A stretch of 37,146 nucleotides of DNA, from positions 1-37,146 of the forward strand of contig JAISQA010000020.1 of assembly GCA_031274525.1 (NCBI GenBank), in the 5' to 3' direction. The translations under genes and the position numbers were made by a program. Origin of the DNA: Candidatus Margulisiibacteriota bacterium (GTDB lineage Bacteria; Margulisbacteria; Termititenacia; Termititenacales; Termititenacaceae). The notes under the pieces are model-generated. The model was not told the DNA's origin. It did not search any database and was given only the letters and a program-made list of their open reading frames with translations. Of the stretch, positions 17,503 through 24,991 are shown piece by piece (position 1 is the first letter of the stretch; every line of letters begins with the position of its first letter).

Positions 17503-18594
17503 CTACCGCAAGTTTCGGTTAATTTCCGCCAGACTGTCGCCGCCGAATTTCTCCAGAAAGGCAGCGGCCAGCACAAAAGCCATGATATTTTCCGCCACGA
17601 CAGCCCCGGCCTCGACCGCGCAGGTGTCCGCGCGCTCGACGAAAGCTCTGGCCGGTTTTTTGCTCCGCCAGTCCACGGTGGCCAGCGGCCGCCCCAAAGT
17701 CGGTATCGGCTTGAAAGCCAGCCGCACGATAATATCCTCGCCGTTGCTCATGCCGCCCTCAAGGCCGCCGGCATTGTTCGTCCGGTGTTTTATGCTGCCC
17801 TTCCGCAAAATCAGCTCGTCCTGCACCCTGCTCCCCGGCAGCTCCGCCGCGGCAAAACCCAGACCGAACTCCACGCCTTTCACTGCCTGCAGGCTCAGCA
17901 GCGCGCCGGCCAGCCGGCCGTCCAGCTTGCGGTCGGGCTGGGCATAAGAGCCCAGGCCCACCGGCACGCCGGAGGCACACAGCTCCACCACGCCGCCCAG
18001 CGAGTCGCCCGCGGCGCGCGCCGCGGCGATTTTTTGTCTGGCGGTTTCATTCAGCTGTTCTGCCCCGGCGGTTCGACTACGCTCACCGCCCCCGGCCGCG
18101 ACACCGCCGATACTGACCACCCGGCTGATAATCTTTATTTTGAAATTCGCCAGAAATTGTTTGCACACCGCGCCGGCCGCGACCTGCGCCGCGGTCATGC
18201 GCGCCGAGGAACGCTCCAGCACATTGCGCAAATCGGCAAACCCGTATTTCACCACGCCGACATAATCCGCGTGACCCGGACGCAGCTTCGTCACCGGCTC
18301 AATTTTGCGCTGCACCGGATCCGGCGACATAATCTCCGCCCAGTTTGCGTAATCTTTGTTTGCGACCAAAAGCGTGATCGGCGAGCCGAGCGACAGGCCG
18401 TGGCGGATGCCGGAAAGGATTTTTACTTCATCTTTTTCGATCTTCTGCCGGCCGCCGCGGCCATAACCCTGCTGGCGGCGCGCCAGCTCCGCGTCGATAT
18501 ATTTTTTGGCCAGTGGCACGCCCGCAGGCAAACCGTCCAGGATAGCCGTAAGGCCGGGGCCGTGGGATTCGCCGGAAGTGAGGAGCCTGAGCAT
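17503..18594 (-). CDS. aroC: Chorismate synthase
   Basis: This FMN-dependent enzyme converts 5-enolpyruvylshikimate-3-phosphate to chorismate, the last common step to aromatic amino acids. The 363-residue protein shows the signatures [30 protein letters not shown] and [14 protein letters not shown], then [17 protein letters not shown] and KPIPTL near the C-terminus. The ATG is 6 nt after a TATAAT box with no Shine-Dalgarno sequence. Around residues 168-176 the sequence [12 protein letters not shown] looks like a short insertion, encoded by the mini-hairpin repeat at 18067-18090. The reading frame stays open. Confidence 0.97.
   Translation of the reverse strand: MLRLLTSGESHGPGLTAILDGLPAGVPLAKKYIDAELARRQQGYGRGGRQKIEKDEVKILSGIRHGLSLGSPITLLVANKDYANWAEIMSPDPVQRKIEPVTKLRPGHADYVGVVKYGFADLRNVLERSSARMTAAQVAAGAVCKQFLANFKIKIISRVVSIGGVAAGGGERSRTAGAEQLNETARQKIAAARAAGDSLGGVVELCASGVPVGLGSYAQPDRKLDGRLAGALLSLQAVKGVEFGLGFAAAELPGSRVQDELILRKGSIKHRTNNAGGLEGGMSNGEDIIVRLAFKPIPTLGRPLATVDWRSKKPARAFVERADTCAVEAGAVVAENIMAFVLAAAFLEKFGGDSLAEINRNLR
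18067..18090 (-). repeat. Mini-hairpin repeat inside aroC
   Basis: On the minus strand GGCGGT and ACCGCC flank the 12-nt loop GAGCGTAGTCGA. The loop matches that of the intergenic hairpin at 11884-11909 except for one base. The 24-bp unit preserves the aroC frame and adds about eight residues. Confidence 0.5.
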
Positions 18595-18600
18595 AGCTTA

Positions 18601-18606
18601 ATTATA
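18601..18606 (-). promoter_or_regulatory. -10 box directly before aroC (leaderless)
   Basis: TATAAT on the minus strand, then 6 nt (TAAGCT) and the aroC ATG at 18594. No Shine-Dalgarno sequence is seen and the -35 region is weak. Confidence 0.65.
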
Positions 18607-18655
18607 GCATCATCTATTTAGTTCTCGAAATCTGCTAGAGGGGTTGTCATATTTT

Positions 18656-18771
18656 AGCGTCCGGAAAATATTTTACCTCCGCGGCCGTTCCCTCGAACAA
18701 AACAAATGGGAAAAACAAAGTGCTTCCGCTCGGTGCAATGTCCGCTTGAGGTAAAATACTCCCCGGACGCT
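18656..18771. repeat. Palindromic element F
   Basis: This 116-bp element has outer arms AGCGTCCGGAAAATATTTTA and TAAAATACTCCCCGGACGCT that pair with three mismatches, extended by CCTC/GAGG. The AATATTTT-type arm recalls elements A-E, but its interior (GGCCGTTCCCTCGAAC...) is different, so it is a divergent or chimeric member. Confidence 0.7.
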
Positions 18772-18831
18772 CTGGTCAAATCCGCAGTACGCGTCTTTAT
18801 TCAGCCCTTTGCCGAGAATCTACTTTTCACT

Positions 18832-19839
18832 TTACGCCGCCGGGATAGCATATTCGTCTTTCCAGATCTTACGCCAGTACTTTTCCTTAAACCTGATTAT
18901 TTCCGCATAATCCAGCAACGGTCTATTTTCCGGGCGGCTGTGCGCTCCCCATAAAGCATAGACATCTGATCCCTTAGCATAAATCAGAGGCTCGGCCGCT
19001 TTACCGTCCCGCCTTCCCCCATACATGGCTTTTTCATCTCCGCATAAGTAGCTCCCCAGACAATACGCAATGTAGTCCAGTCTAAAATTGCGCGTATCCA
19101 GCTTAAAATTATCTATATACCTATTGTTGGCATAATACAATTTGAATTCACCCGGTAAAATACTGGTCAAAGCATAATGGTTGTTTATCCCCATTTTTTG
19201 GTCATATTCCGCATAACGCTCATTGCAAGTAACCGGGCATTTCGGACAATTAAAATCACAGGCGCTATTGAGCAATACGCGCACTTTAAAGCCGGACTCT
19301 TTAGCGTATTTCCACAAAGCCGGATTTTTAATCGCGCCTGTGCCCATTACTATCTCGGAATATCTCCGGTCTACCCTGTCCACCGCCTGGCGGGAACGCA
19401 CCATGCTGCGCACGCTAAGCCGTTTGGGTGTTTCCGGGAAAGCCCTGCTCACCCAGTCAATAAACTCGGCATTACAAACCACCACATCCGGATAAATACC
19501 GTGCAGCACGACATAAGTTTTGGCGATTACAATATCTTTATAGGTTAAACATTCATTGTTTAAGGCCAGCTCCTGTTTAATATTATAGGCTTTGGCTAAA
19601 TTCAAAATACTTACAATAAATTTATCGACATCCGCCAAATTAGAATACAGCTGGTGCCGGGTTTGAAAATTAGGCCCCGGAGGAGAAAAATATATACAGT
19701 CTATATATCCAGCCCATTTCTCAAATAATATTTTGTATTCCGCATAGGACAGGAAAGAGGACAAGCCGATGCTGAACTTCTTGCCATTTAAATCAAGTAT
19801 TCTCTGCGGTGTATTTTGGGCAGCACATTCTCCGCTCAT
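18832..19839 (-). CDS. Possible peptidase U32-like TIM-barrel protein with a CxxxCxxC motif
   Basis: I recognise no exact family. The 335-residue protein has a TIM-barrel-like alternation of strands and helices (FSIGLSSFLSYAEY, YIDCIYFSPPG, IKQELALNNE, PDVVVCNAEF, RLSVRSMVRS) that recalls U32-like barrels. A cysteine cluster follows in LLNSACDFNCPKCPVTC (C194, C198, C201, C205). The spacing C-x3-C-x2-C is that of radical SAM enzymes, but it sits mid-protein after several strands, so a U32-like metal site is equally possible. A GAAGGAGCGGG ribosome site precedes the ATG, and the gene starts 18 nt after ychF, so they are probably co-transcribed. Function unknown. Confidence 0.6.
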   Translation of the reverse strand: MSGECAAQNTPQRILDLNGKKFSIGLSSFLSYAEYKILFEKWAGYIDCIYFSPPGPNFQTRHQLYSNLADVDKFIVSILNLAKAYNIKQELALNNECLTYKDIVIAKTYVVLHGIYPDVVVCNAEFIDWVSRAFPETPKRLSVRSMVRSRQAVDRVDRRYSEIVMGTGAIKNPALWKYAKESGFKVRVLLNSACDFNCPKCPVTCNERYAEYDQKMGINNHYALTSILPGEFKLYYANNRYIDNFKLDTRNFRLDYIAYCLGSYLCGDEKAMYGGRRDGKAAEPLIYAKGSDVYALWGAHSRPENRPLLDYAEIIRFKEKYWRKIWKDEYAIPAA

Positions 19840-19857
19840 TAGTTATTTCCCGCTCCT

Positions 19858-20958
19858 TCAATTATTAAATTTAAACAACACCACATCCCCGTCCTGCATG
19901 ACATACTCCCTGCCCTCCTGCCGGACGAGGCCTTTTTCGCGGGCTTCGTGCAGGGAGGCAAAATTCTGGAGCTGCGTGTAATTGATGACCTCCGCCTTGA
20001 TAAAGCCTTTTTCAAAATCGGTGTGAATGACGCCCGCGGCCTGCGGGGCTTTCGTGCCGTTTTTAATTGTCCAGGCTTTGGTTTCTTTTTCGCCGGAAGT
20101 AAGATAGGTGATGAGGCCGAGCAGCCGGTAAGCCTGCCGCGCCAGCAGCTCCAGGCCGGATTCTTTTAAGCCGTACTCCTGCAATAACTCCCGGCGCTCG
20201 TCCAGAGGCAGCTCCGCCAGCTCGGCCTCCAGCCTGGTCGAAATGACCACAACTTCCGCCCCCTCCGCGGCGGCCAGCCCGCGGACGATCTGGACATAAG
20301 CGTCCGTGTCCGCGGCTCTGATCTGCGCCTCGGCAATATTGGCCACATACAAAACCGGCTTCTCGGACAAAAACGGCACGGTTTTTTTCAGCTCTTTTTC
20401 CTCGTCGCTGAATTCCAGTCCGCGCACCGGCTGACCGGCCGAGAGCCGCTCGCTGATTTTTTGAAAAAGCGCCGCTTCTTTTTTATCCTCCGGCCGGCCG
20501 GATTTAGCTTTTTTCTGCGCGGCATCCAGCCGCTTCTCAGCGGTCTGCAGGTCCGCGTAAATCAGTTCGAGATTGATGATCTCTATGTCGCGCCGGGGGT
20601 CCACCGAACCGCTGACATGCACGATATTGGGATCGTCAAAACAGCGCACAACGTGGGCGATCGCGTCCACCTCGCGGATATTGGCCAGAAATTTATTGCC
20701 CAGTCCCTCGCCCTGCGCCGCGCCCTTGACCAGTCCGGCAATGTCCACCAGCTCAATAGCGGTGGGAATAATTTTGGCGCTGTGGTGCATGCCCGCCAGC
20801 GCCGCCAGCCGCGCGTCCGGCACCTCGACAATGCCGACATTGGGGTCGATCGTGCAAAAAGGATAATTCGAAGCCTCCGCGCCGGCGTTGGTGACCGCGT
20901 TGAAGAGCGTGGATTTGCCCACATTGGGCAGGCCGACAATGCCGATAGAAAATCCCAT
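19858..20958 (-). CDS. ychF: Ribosome-binding ATPase YchF/Obg-like
   Basis: The 366-residue OBG-family protein begins [22 protein letters not shown] with the Walker A motif. [21 protein letters not shown] is the G3 region, where YchF characteristically favours ATP. A coiled-coil arm lies at about 140-210. The C-terminal TGS domain includes [27 protein letters not shown] and ends [11 protein letters not shown], the usual YchF terminus. The ATG follows TAAAAT by 6 nt with no Shine-Dalgarno sequence. Confidence 0.97.
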   Translation of the reverse strand: MGFSIGIVGLPNVGKSTLFNAVTNAGAEASNYPFCTIDPNVGIVEVPDARLAALAGMHHSAKIIPTAIELVDIAGLVKGAAQGEGLGNKFLANIREVDAIAHVVRCFDDPNIVHVSGSVDPRRDIEIINLELIYADLQTAEKRLDAAQKKAKSGRPEDKKEAALFQKISERLSAGQPVRGLEFSDEEKELKKTVPFLSEKPVLYVANIAEAQIRAADTDAYVQIVRGLAAAEGAEVVVISTRLEAELAELPLDERRELLQEYGLKESGLELLARQAYRLLGLITYLTSGEKETKAWTIKNGTKAPQAAGVIHTDFEKGFIKAEVINYTQLQNFASLHEAREKGLVRQEGREYVMQDGDVVLFKFNN

Positions 20959-20964
20959 TTGCTT

Positions 20965-20970
20965 ATTTTA
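20965..20970 (-). promoter_or_regulatory. -10 box directly before ychF (leaderless)
   Basis: TAAAAT on the minus strand lies 6 nt before the ychF ATG at 20958. The -35 region is weak. Confidence 0.5.
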
Positions 20971-21000
20971 GCGTATTTTTGTGATTTGCGTTACGCGAAT

Positions 21001-21065
21001 ATTTGTCCCGCCGCCGAAGCCGGGCGGCAGCCTTATTTCTGGTAGATCGTGACGGTTATTTCCGG
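21001..21065 (-). pseudogene. Duplicated 3' end of nifU
   Basis: These 65 bases match 21439-21503, the last codons of nifU plus about 32 bases beyond its stop, with one mismatch (21026). The intact gene uses the copy at 21439. The 373 bp between the copies hold a 17-bp hairpin and element E. It therefore looks like a remnant left by a duplication or insertion at the nifU 3' end. Confidence 0.85.
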
Positions 21066-21081
21066 GGGGTACTGTTCACTT

Positions 21082-21120
21082 AGCAAATCTATCCATTTTT
21101 GACAAATGAATAGATTTGCT
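21082..21120. repeat. Strong 17-bp inverted repeat
   Basis: AGCAAATCTATCCATTT (21082-21098) and AAATGAATAGATTTGCT (21104-21120) pair with one mismatch around the loop TTGAC. It lies between the duplicated nifU ends. No T-run follows. It could be a small insertion-element terminus or a cruciform. Confidence 0.75.
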
Positions 21121-21225
21121 ATATATCCTGAATAGTTTAGAGAAAGCGACAGGTAAAAGAGAGGGCAATACCTTGCGGCTGCGCGAATATCTTTGCTTTC
21201 ACACAGATTGCCACAGCACAGTTGC

Positions 21226-21412
21226 GCGAATATTTTTTACCGCCACGCGTATTGCGCAGCACGGCGCACCTAACAGTGTGCTTGCGACTGCGAGCGACCA
21301 CAAGTCGCCGCAGAAGTGTCGCCAGCTAATCAAGCTGGCGGCTGGACCTCACTTAACTTCGCTTTGCTCGTTAAGTTCGTTGCGCAGACGCGCTCTAGTA
21401 AAAAATATTCGC
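21226..21412. repeat. Palindromic element E (long form)
   Basis: This 187-bp relative of element D has terminal arms GCGAATATTTTTTAC and GTAAAAAATATTCGC. It shares the nested CGCCAGCT/AGCTGGCG and CTGCG.GCGAC/GTCGC.CGCAG stems. Its central stem is ACTTAAC/GTTAAGT where D has ACTTCAC/GTGAAGT, a paired change. A partial left-arm-like sequence (GCGCGAATATCTTTGC) also occurs at 21181. Together with the hairpin at 21082 and the nifU duplication it accounts for the 20971-21470 gap. Confidence 0.85.
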
Positions 21413-21470
21413 TCTGCCAAATAACCGGCAGAACAAACATTTGTCCCGCCGCCGAAGCCGGGCAGCAGCC

Positions 21471-22427
21471 TTATTTCTGGTAGATCGTGACGGTTATTTC
21501 CGGGTCGAGTTTTTCGCGCAGGGTGCTTTCGATCAATTGCAAAGTACCGGCCGCCGCGCTGGCGCAGCCGTGGCAGGCGCCTTTATAAATAATCTGCACT
21601 TCTTTGCCCTGAATGTCGGCCAGCTCCACGCCGCCGGAGTCTTTGGCCAGCACCGGCGCAAGATAGGTATTCAACACTTCTTCCGCCCGTTTAAACTGCT
21701 GGGCTTTAGACAGCGCGGGGAAAGGGACGCTGCGGCTCCCGGCGGCGGCCTCTTCCGCCATTTTCTGCCGCGTGTCGCGCAGAAGATCTTCCAGATAATA
21801 TTTTTTCGGCGCGTGGCCGCCGGGACGGATACAGGATTTGCAGTAACCGCCGGCTTTGGTGTAGCGGGTAATGTCCTCGACAGTCTGCAGATCGTTCCGG
21901 CGAATGACGTCCACGATCATCCCCCGCGTGACGCGCGCACACTCGCAGACCATTTCCTGATCCTCCAGCGTATTGATGTCAATGTTTTTGTGCCTGGCCA
22001 CCGCGCGCTTGATGACATCATAGGCCATGACCGAACAGTGCATCTTCTGTCCGGGGAAAGCCGGCGTGTCCGGGTCGTCGCGCAGAGCCTGCTCCACATC
22101 GAGATTGGTGATCTGCGCCGCGTCGTCCACCGTGCGCCCGATAGTCAGCTCGGCCATCACATCCGCGCTGGCGATCGCCGTCCCGCAGCCAAAGGAAAGG
22201 AAACGCGCGTCCCGGATAATATCCGTCTGCGGGTCAACCAGCCAGAAAAGCTGTATCGAGTCGCCGCAGGAGGCGTCGCCGAAATCCGCGACGACTAATT
22301 TACACCGGGCGGCCTGCGCGTCCCGATCCGTGAAAGAGCCGCGGTGCGCGGGATTGTTCATACGGTCATGGACTTTCTGCGAATAGGCTTCCCAGAGGCT
22401 GAGGCCGATCAAATCTGATTTGCTCAT
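21471..22427 (-). CDS. nifU: NifU-type iron-sulfur cluster scaffold protein
   Basis: The 318-residue protein has the full three-domain NifU layout. The N-terminal IscU-like domain holds C54, C81 (FGCGTAIAS) and C131 (HCSVMA). The central [2Fe-2S] domain has C161/C163 (CEC) and C196/C199 (CKSC). The C-terminal Nfu domain has the CHGC pair C285/C288. It assembles Fe-S clusters for client proteins; the many radical SAM enzymes nearby would need them. No nifS is adjacent. It has its own promoter (TAGACT-N16-TATACT) and an AAAGGAAA ribosome site. Its 3' end is duplicated downstream at 21001-21065. Confidence 0.95.
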   Translation of the reverse strand: MSKSDLIGLSLWEAYSQKVHDRMNNPAHRGSFTDRDAQAARCKLVVADFGDASCGDSIQLFWLVDPQTDIIRDARFLSFGCGTAIASADVMAELTIGRTVDDAAQITNLDVEQALRDDPDTPAFPGQKMHCSVMAYDVIKRAVARHKNIDINTLEDQEMVCECARVTRGMIVDVIRRNDLQTVEDITRYTKAGGYCKSCIRPGGHAPKKYYLEDLLRDTRQKMAEEAAAGSRSVPFPALSKAQQFKRAEEVLNTYLAPVLAKDSGGVELADIQGKEVQIIYKGACHGCASAAAGTLQLIESTLREKLDPEITVTIYQK

Positions 22428-22449
22428 ACAAATTTCCTTTCTAACGGGA

Positions 22450-22477
22450 AGTATAGCACAGGCGGATTTTTAGTCTA
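22450..22477 (-). promoter_or_regulatory. nifU promoter
   Basis: On the minus strand TAGACT, a 16-nt spacer and TATACT precede the nifU start by about 20 nt, with AAAGGAAA between. Unlike the leaderless genes it has a normal leader and ribosome site. The -35 lies next to palindromic element C. Confidence 0.55.
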
Positions 22478-22480
22478 TCC

Positions 22481-22706
22481 AGCGCAATAAATATATTTTA
22501 TCTCACGCCTATGCGCAAGATACGGCTTCGCGGGAGCGGAATATCCCGCTCGCCAGCCTGCACGCGCCGTGGCCTCTCACTTAACGTCGCACTTTGTGCT
22601 TGCGACCGAGCGTGCATTTCCTTGCGCGCGAGGAAGTACCCGCAGGCGACAAGCCAAGGGTGTTAAGTTCGAGCCAAAACGCGTTCCGGCAAAATATTTA
22701 TTGCGT
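22481..22706. repeat. Palindromic element C (short form with inserts)
   Basis: Outer arms AGCGCAATAAATAT and ATATTTATTGCGTT pair with one G-T wobble. The core CGCGCCGTGGCCTCTCACTT and GTTAAGTTCGAGCCAAAACG is that of elements A and B. Two extra segments expand it to 226 bp: one in the left arm with its own GAGCGG/CCGCTC hairpin, and one at the apex with TTCCT/AGGAA. It lies upstream of nifU, between it and the divergent fibre gene. Confidence 0.8.
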
Positions 22707-22808
22707 TGACGGGTGCCCGTTTACACGGTTTTTTACAGGCTCAATCTTCTGCCCAAAAATTAAACCGCGGTGAATTTACGAAAGTCGAATCGATAGTTTC
22801 TGGTGTAA

Positions 22809-22831
22809 TTTTCCGCCTGGCCAGCGGAAAA
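22809..22831. other. 8-bp hairpin in the nifU-fibre gap
   Basis: TTTTCCGC and GCGGAAAA flank CTGGCCA in a perfect 8-bp stem. No gene lies between 22707 and 22948; the hairpin is about 120 bp before the first fibre gene and could mark the island border or a regulatory structure. Confidence 0.45.
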
Positions 22832-22948
22832 GCGCAGCGCTGTGCAGGCAATTAAAGTCACGCTGTACGCAAATATGGAACGAGTCTGTTTCTTTGTTCC
22901 GGGATAATAGGCGTCATATCGGGGATTGATTGCGGAAAGGGGGCATTT

Positions 22949-23386
22949 ATGGCCAGAGAATATGCAGGCATAAAATCGGGAGAAGAAATTAGAGCTGCCG
23001 ATATGAATGCGGCGTTGAATACTAAACTCAATCTGCTCGGCAATGTGAAGGAAACTATTCTCGGACAGAAAGAGTTCGAAGTATCGCCAACGGTGCCAAC
23101 CAAAGTATCCGCATCAGGGAATAGCCCCACGGTCATCGCCACCGAGGCGCAGGTTTATAACGTGCAAAGCCGCCTCAACACAGAGCCCAGCCTCAATGGC
23201 GAGACACTGAATAGAAAACTCACCACCACGGGCACAGAAACCATTTATGGAACAAAAACTTTTAACATATCACCACCATTGACAACAGGCAAAAGTACTT
23301 TTCCCACGGGCGACACCGCCACCACCAAAACAGCCGTGGCCACCGAGGCGCAGGTTTCCATGATAGCCTGCTGGAATAGCAATTAA
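22949..23386 (+). CDS. Tail-fibre-like repeat protein 1
   Basis: The 145-residue protein starts with SGEEIRAADMNAALNTKLNL, of the kind seen at phage tail-fibre N-termini. It then has two units of about 45-70 residues with the pattern KxF..SP.VPTK.....G.S.TVIATEAQVY, ending WNSN. Such GKxF-(vP)-(ATxAxV) repeats are typical of trimeric phage tail fibres. A GGAAAGGGGG ribosome site precedes the ATG. It is the first gene of the island on the plus strand and a paralogue of the next gene. It has no signal peptide. Function is unknown; an adhesive or displayed fibre is inferred. Confidence 0.7.
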   Translation: MAREYAGIKSGEEIRAADMNAALNTKLNLLGNVKETILGQKEFEVSPTVPTKVSASGNSPTVIATEAQVYNVQSRLNTEPSLNGETLNRKLTTTGTETIYGTKTFNISPPLTTGKSTFPTGDTATTKTAVATEAQVSMIACWNSN

Positions 23387-23421
23387 ATTTTATTGCGCTT
23401 TATTTTGAAAGAGGGGTTTTT

Positions 23422-23859
23422 ATGACGAGAGTGCTTTATACGGCGATACAGCAGGGGCAGAGGATCACGGCCCAGGACATTACAAATGCGCTGAATGCTA
23501 AAGTCAACCTGGATGGGCCCGATGATTACCCTATTGATGGACAGAAAACTTTTGCATTATCGCCAGTGGTGCCGGCCAAAAGTACCGCAGCCGGGAATAA
23601 CGCTACGTACATCGCCACCGAGGCGCAGGTCTATCTAGTAAACTCTGCCTTAAGCACTGCAATAACCAACGCCGCGGCAGGCCTCACAACGAAAGTCAAC
23701 AAGGGCACAAGCGCTGCCGATGGAGTAAACGAAACTATTTACGGAACAAAAACTTTTGATACCTCGCCAGTGGTGCCGGCCAAAAACACCGCGGCCGGGA
23801 ATAATTCTACGGTCATCGCCACTGAGGCGCAGGTCTATAAAGCGAGCCTGTGGCAATAA
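23422..23859 (+). CDS. Tail-fibre-like repeat protein 2
   Basis: Also 145 residues, with the same plan as its upstream neighbour: an N-terminal QQGQRITAQDITNALNAKVN, then two fibre units (QKTFALSPVVPAKSTAAGNN and TKTFDTSPVVPAKNTAAGNN, each ending IATEAQVY). The two units are nearly identical in DNA (about 23560-23630 and 23765-23840), so recombination between units or between genes is likely. A GAAAGAGGGG ribosome site is present. It lies 31 nt before the first radical SAM gene, in the same operon. Confidence 0.7.
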   Translation: MTRVLYTAIQQGQRITAQDITNALNAKVNLDGPDDYPIDGQKTFALSPVVPAKSTAAGNNATYIATEAQVYLVNSALSTAITNAAAGLTTKVNKGTSAADGVNETIYGTKTFDTSPVVPAKNTAAGNNSTVIATEAQVYKASLWQ

Positions 23860-23890
23860 AGCTGCGGCAATAAAATAAGGAACGGTACTT

Positions 23891-24991
23891 ATGCGGGTAA
23901 TTCCGGAAGAATTTAAATTGAACAGCTATGAAATAATTATGACGTGGGACTGCAATCTGCGCTGCGTCTACTGCTATGAATGCCAGCCGGACAAAACGAC
24001 CACCGCCCTGCGTCAAACCAATAAAGAACCCCTGTCTTCCGGAAGAATAGACGAGATCCTTGACTTTATTGTCGAGACGCATGATAAGCACGTGCCGGAG
24101 CTTAACATTATTTTCTGGGGCGGTGAGCCGTTTCTGGCGTTTGAGCAGATCAAAGAGCTGATCGCCAAATTTGAACAGGCGCAGGCCGCGGGGCTGCTCA
24201 AAACTAAAGCAACCTACACCACCACTTCCAATCTTACCACCCTGACGCTGGAACAAATGCAGTATCTGCAGACCAAACCCTTCAGCATTCTGGTCTCGCT
24301 GGACGGACTGCCGGAGAGCACGGACGGCAACCGCGGCCGGGGTACTTTTGCGCAAGTTATCCGCAATATGGCGCTGCTGGAGGGGCTCCGGATCCCCTTT
24401 TCGGTGCGGATGACTCTCACCGGGGAGCCCGCCGCGCTAAAAAAGGACCTGGATTTTGTCAATGAACTGGGACATCCTTTTTGGTGGTGTTTTGACCATG
24501 CTCATAAAACGCTGACTCCGGCGGATCTGGAGCAAATCTTGCCGGTTTTCTTAGACTTTTATAGAAAGCACCGGGTCAATCACGCCCGGACTCTGGATAA
24601 ATATCTGGGCAAGAAAAACAACAAAACGCACTGCATTGACCCTTATTATCAGGTAACCATAGATCCGGAAGGCCAGCTGCGTATTTGCTCCAGAGTGGAC
24701 TGGATCATTGGCAATATTCAAGAGGGCTTCACGCAATACGCGCAGGTCAAAGAACTGCCGTTCTATACCGGCCGGCCGCCGGACACCTGCGCGGACTGTC
24801 TGGTCTATGAATGTTGCAAGGGCGGCTGCATCGGCGCGCATTTTGAGAAAAATCCGGAAAAAGCTCTTAACTATCGGCTGAATGATAGTTTTTGCAAGGA
24901 AATGTTCTTAATGCAGCTGCTCAACGAGAATTTAATTTTGGGACAGCAGTACAATGAACTAAAAAAAGAAACCGAGGAGGCGCTGGCATGA
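23891..24991 (+). CDS. Radical SAM/SPASM protein 1
   Basis: The 366-residue enzyme has the radical SAM motif C21-x3-C25-x2-C28 in TWDCNLRCVYCYE, the SAM-binding WGGEPFLAF near 72, and SLDG near 135. The C-terminal SPASM-like domain is cysteine-rich: HCIDPYYQVTIDPEGQLRIC, then DTCADCLVYECCKGGCIGAH, and SFCKEMF. SPASM enzymes usually act on peptides or proteins. AAGGAA precedes the ATG. Its TGA overlaps the ATG of the Asn/Tyr/His-rich protein gene (ATGA), so the two are translationally coupled. That makes the downstream protein the leading candidate substrate. Confidence 0.9.
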   Translation: MRVIPEEFKLNSYEIIMTWDCNLRCVYCYECQPDKTTTALRQTNKEPLSSGRIDEILDFIVETHDKHVPELNIIFWGGEPFLAFEQIKELIAKFEQAQAAGLLKTKATYTTTSNLTTLTLEQMQYLQTKPFSILVSLDGLPESTDGNRGRGTFAQVIRNMALLEGLRIPFSVRMTLTGEPAALKKDLDFVNELGHPFWWCFDHAHKTLTPADLEQILPVFLDFYRKHRVNHARTLDKYLGKKNNKTHCIDPYYQVTIDPEGQLRICSRVDWIIGNIQEGFTQYAQVKELPFYTGRPPDTCADCLVYECCKGGCIGAHFEKNPEKALNYRLNDSFCKEMFLMQLLNENLILGQQYNELKKETEEALA

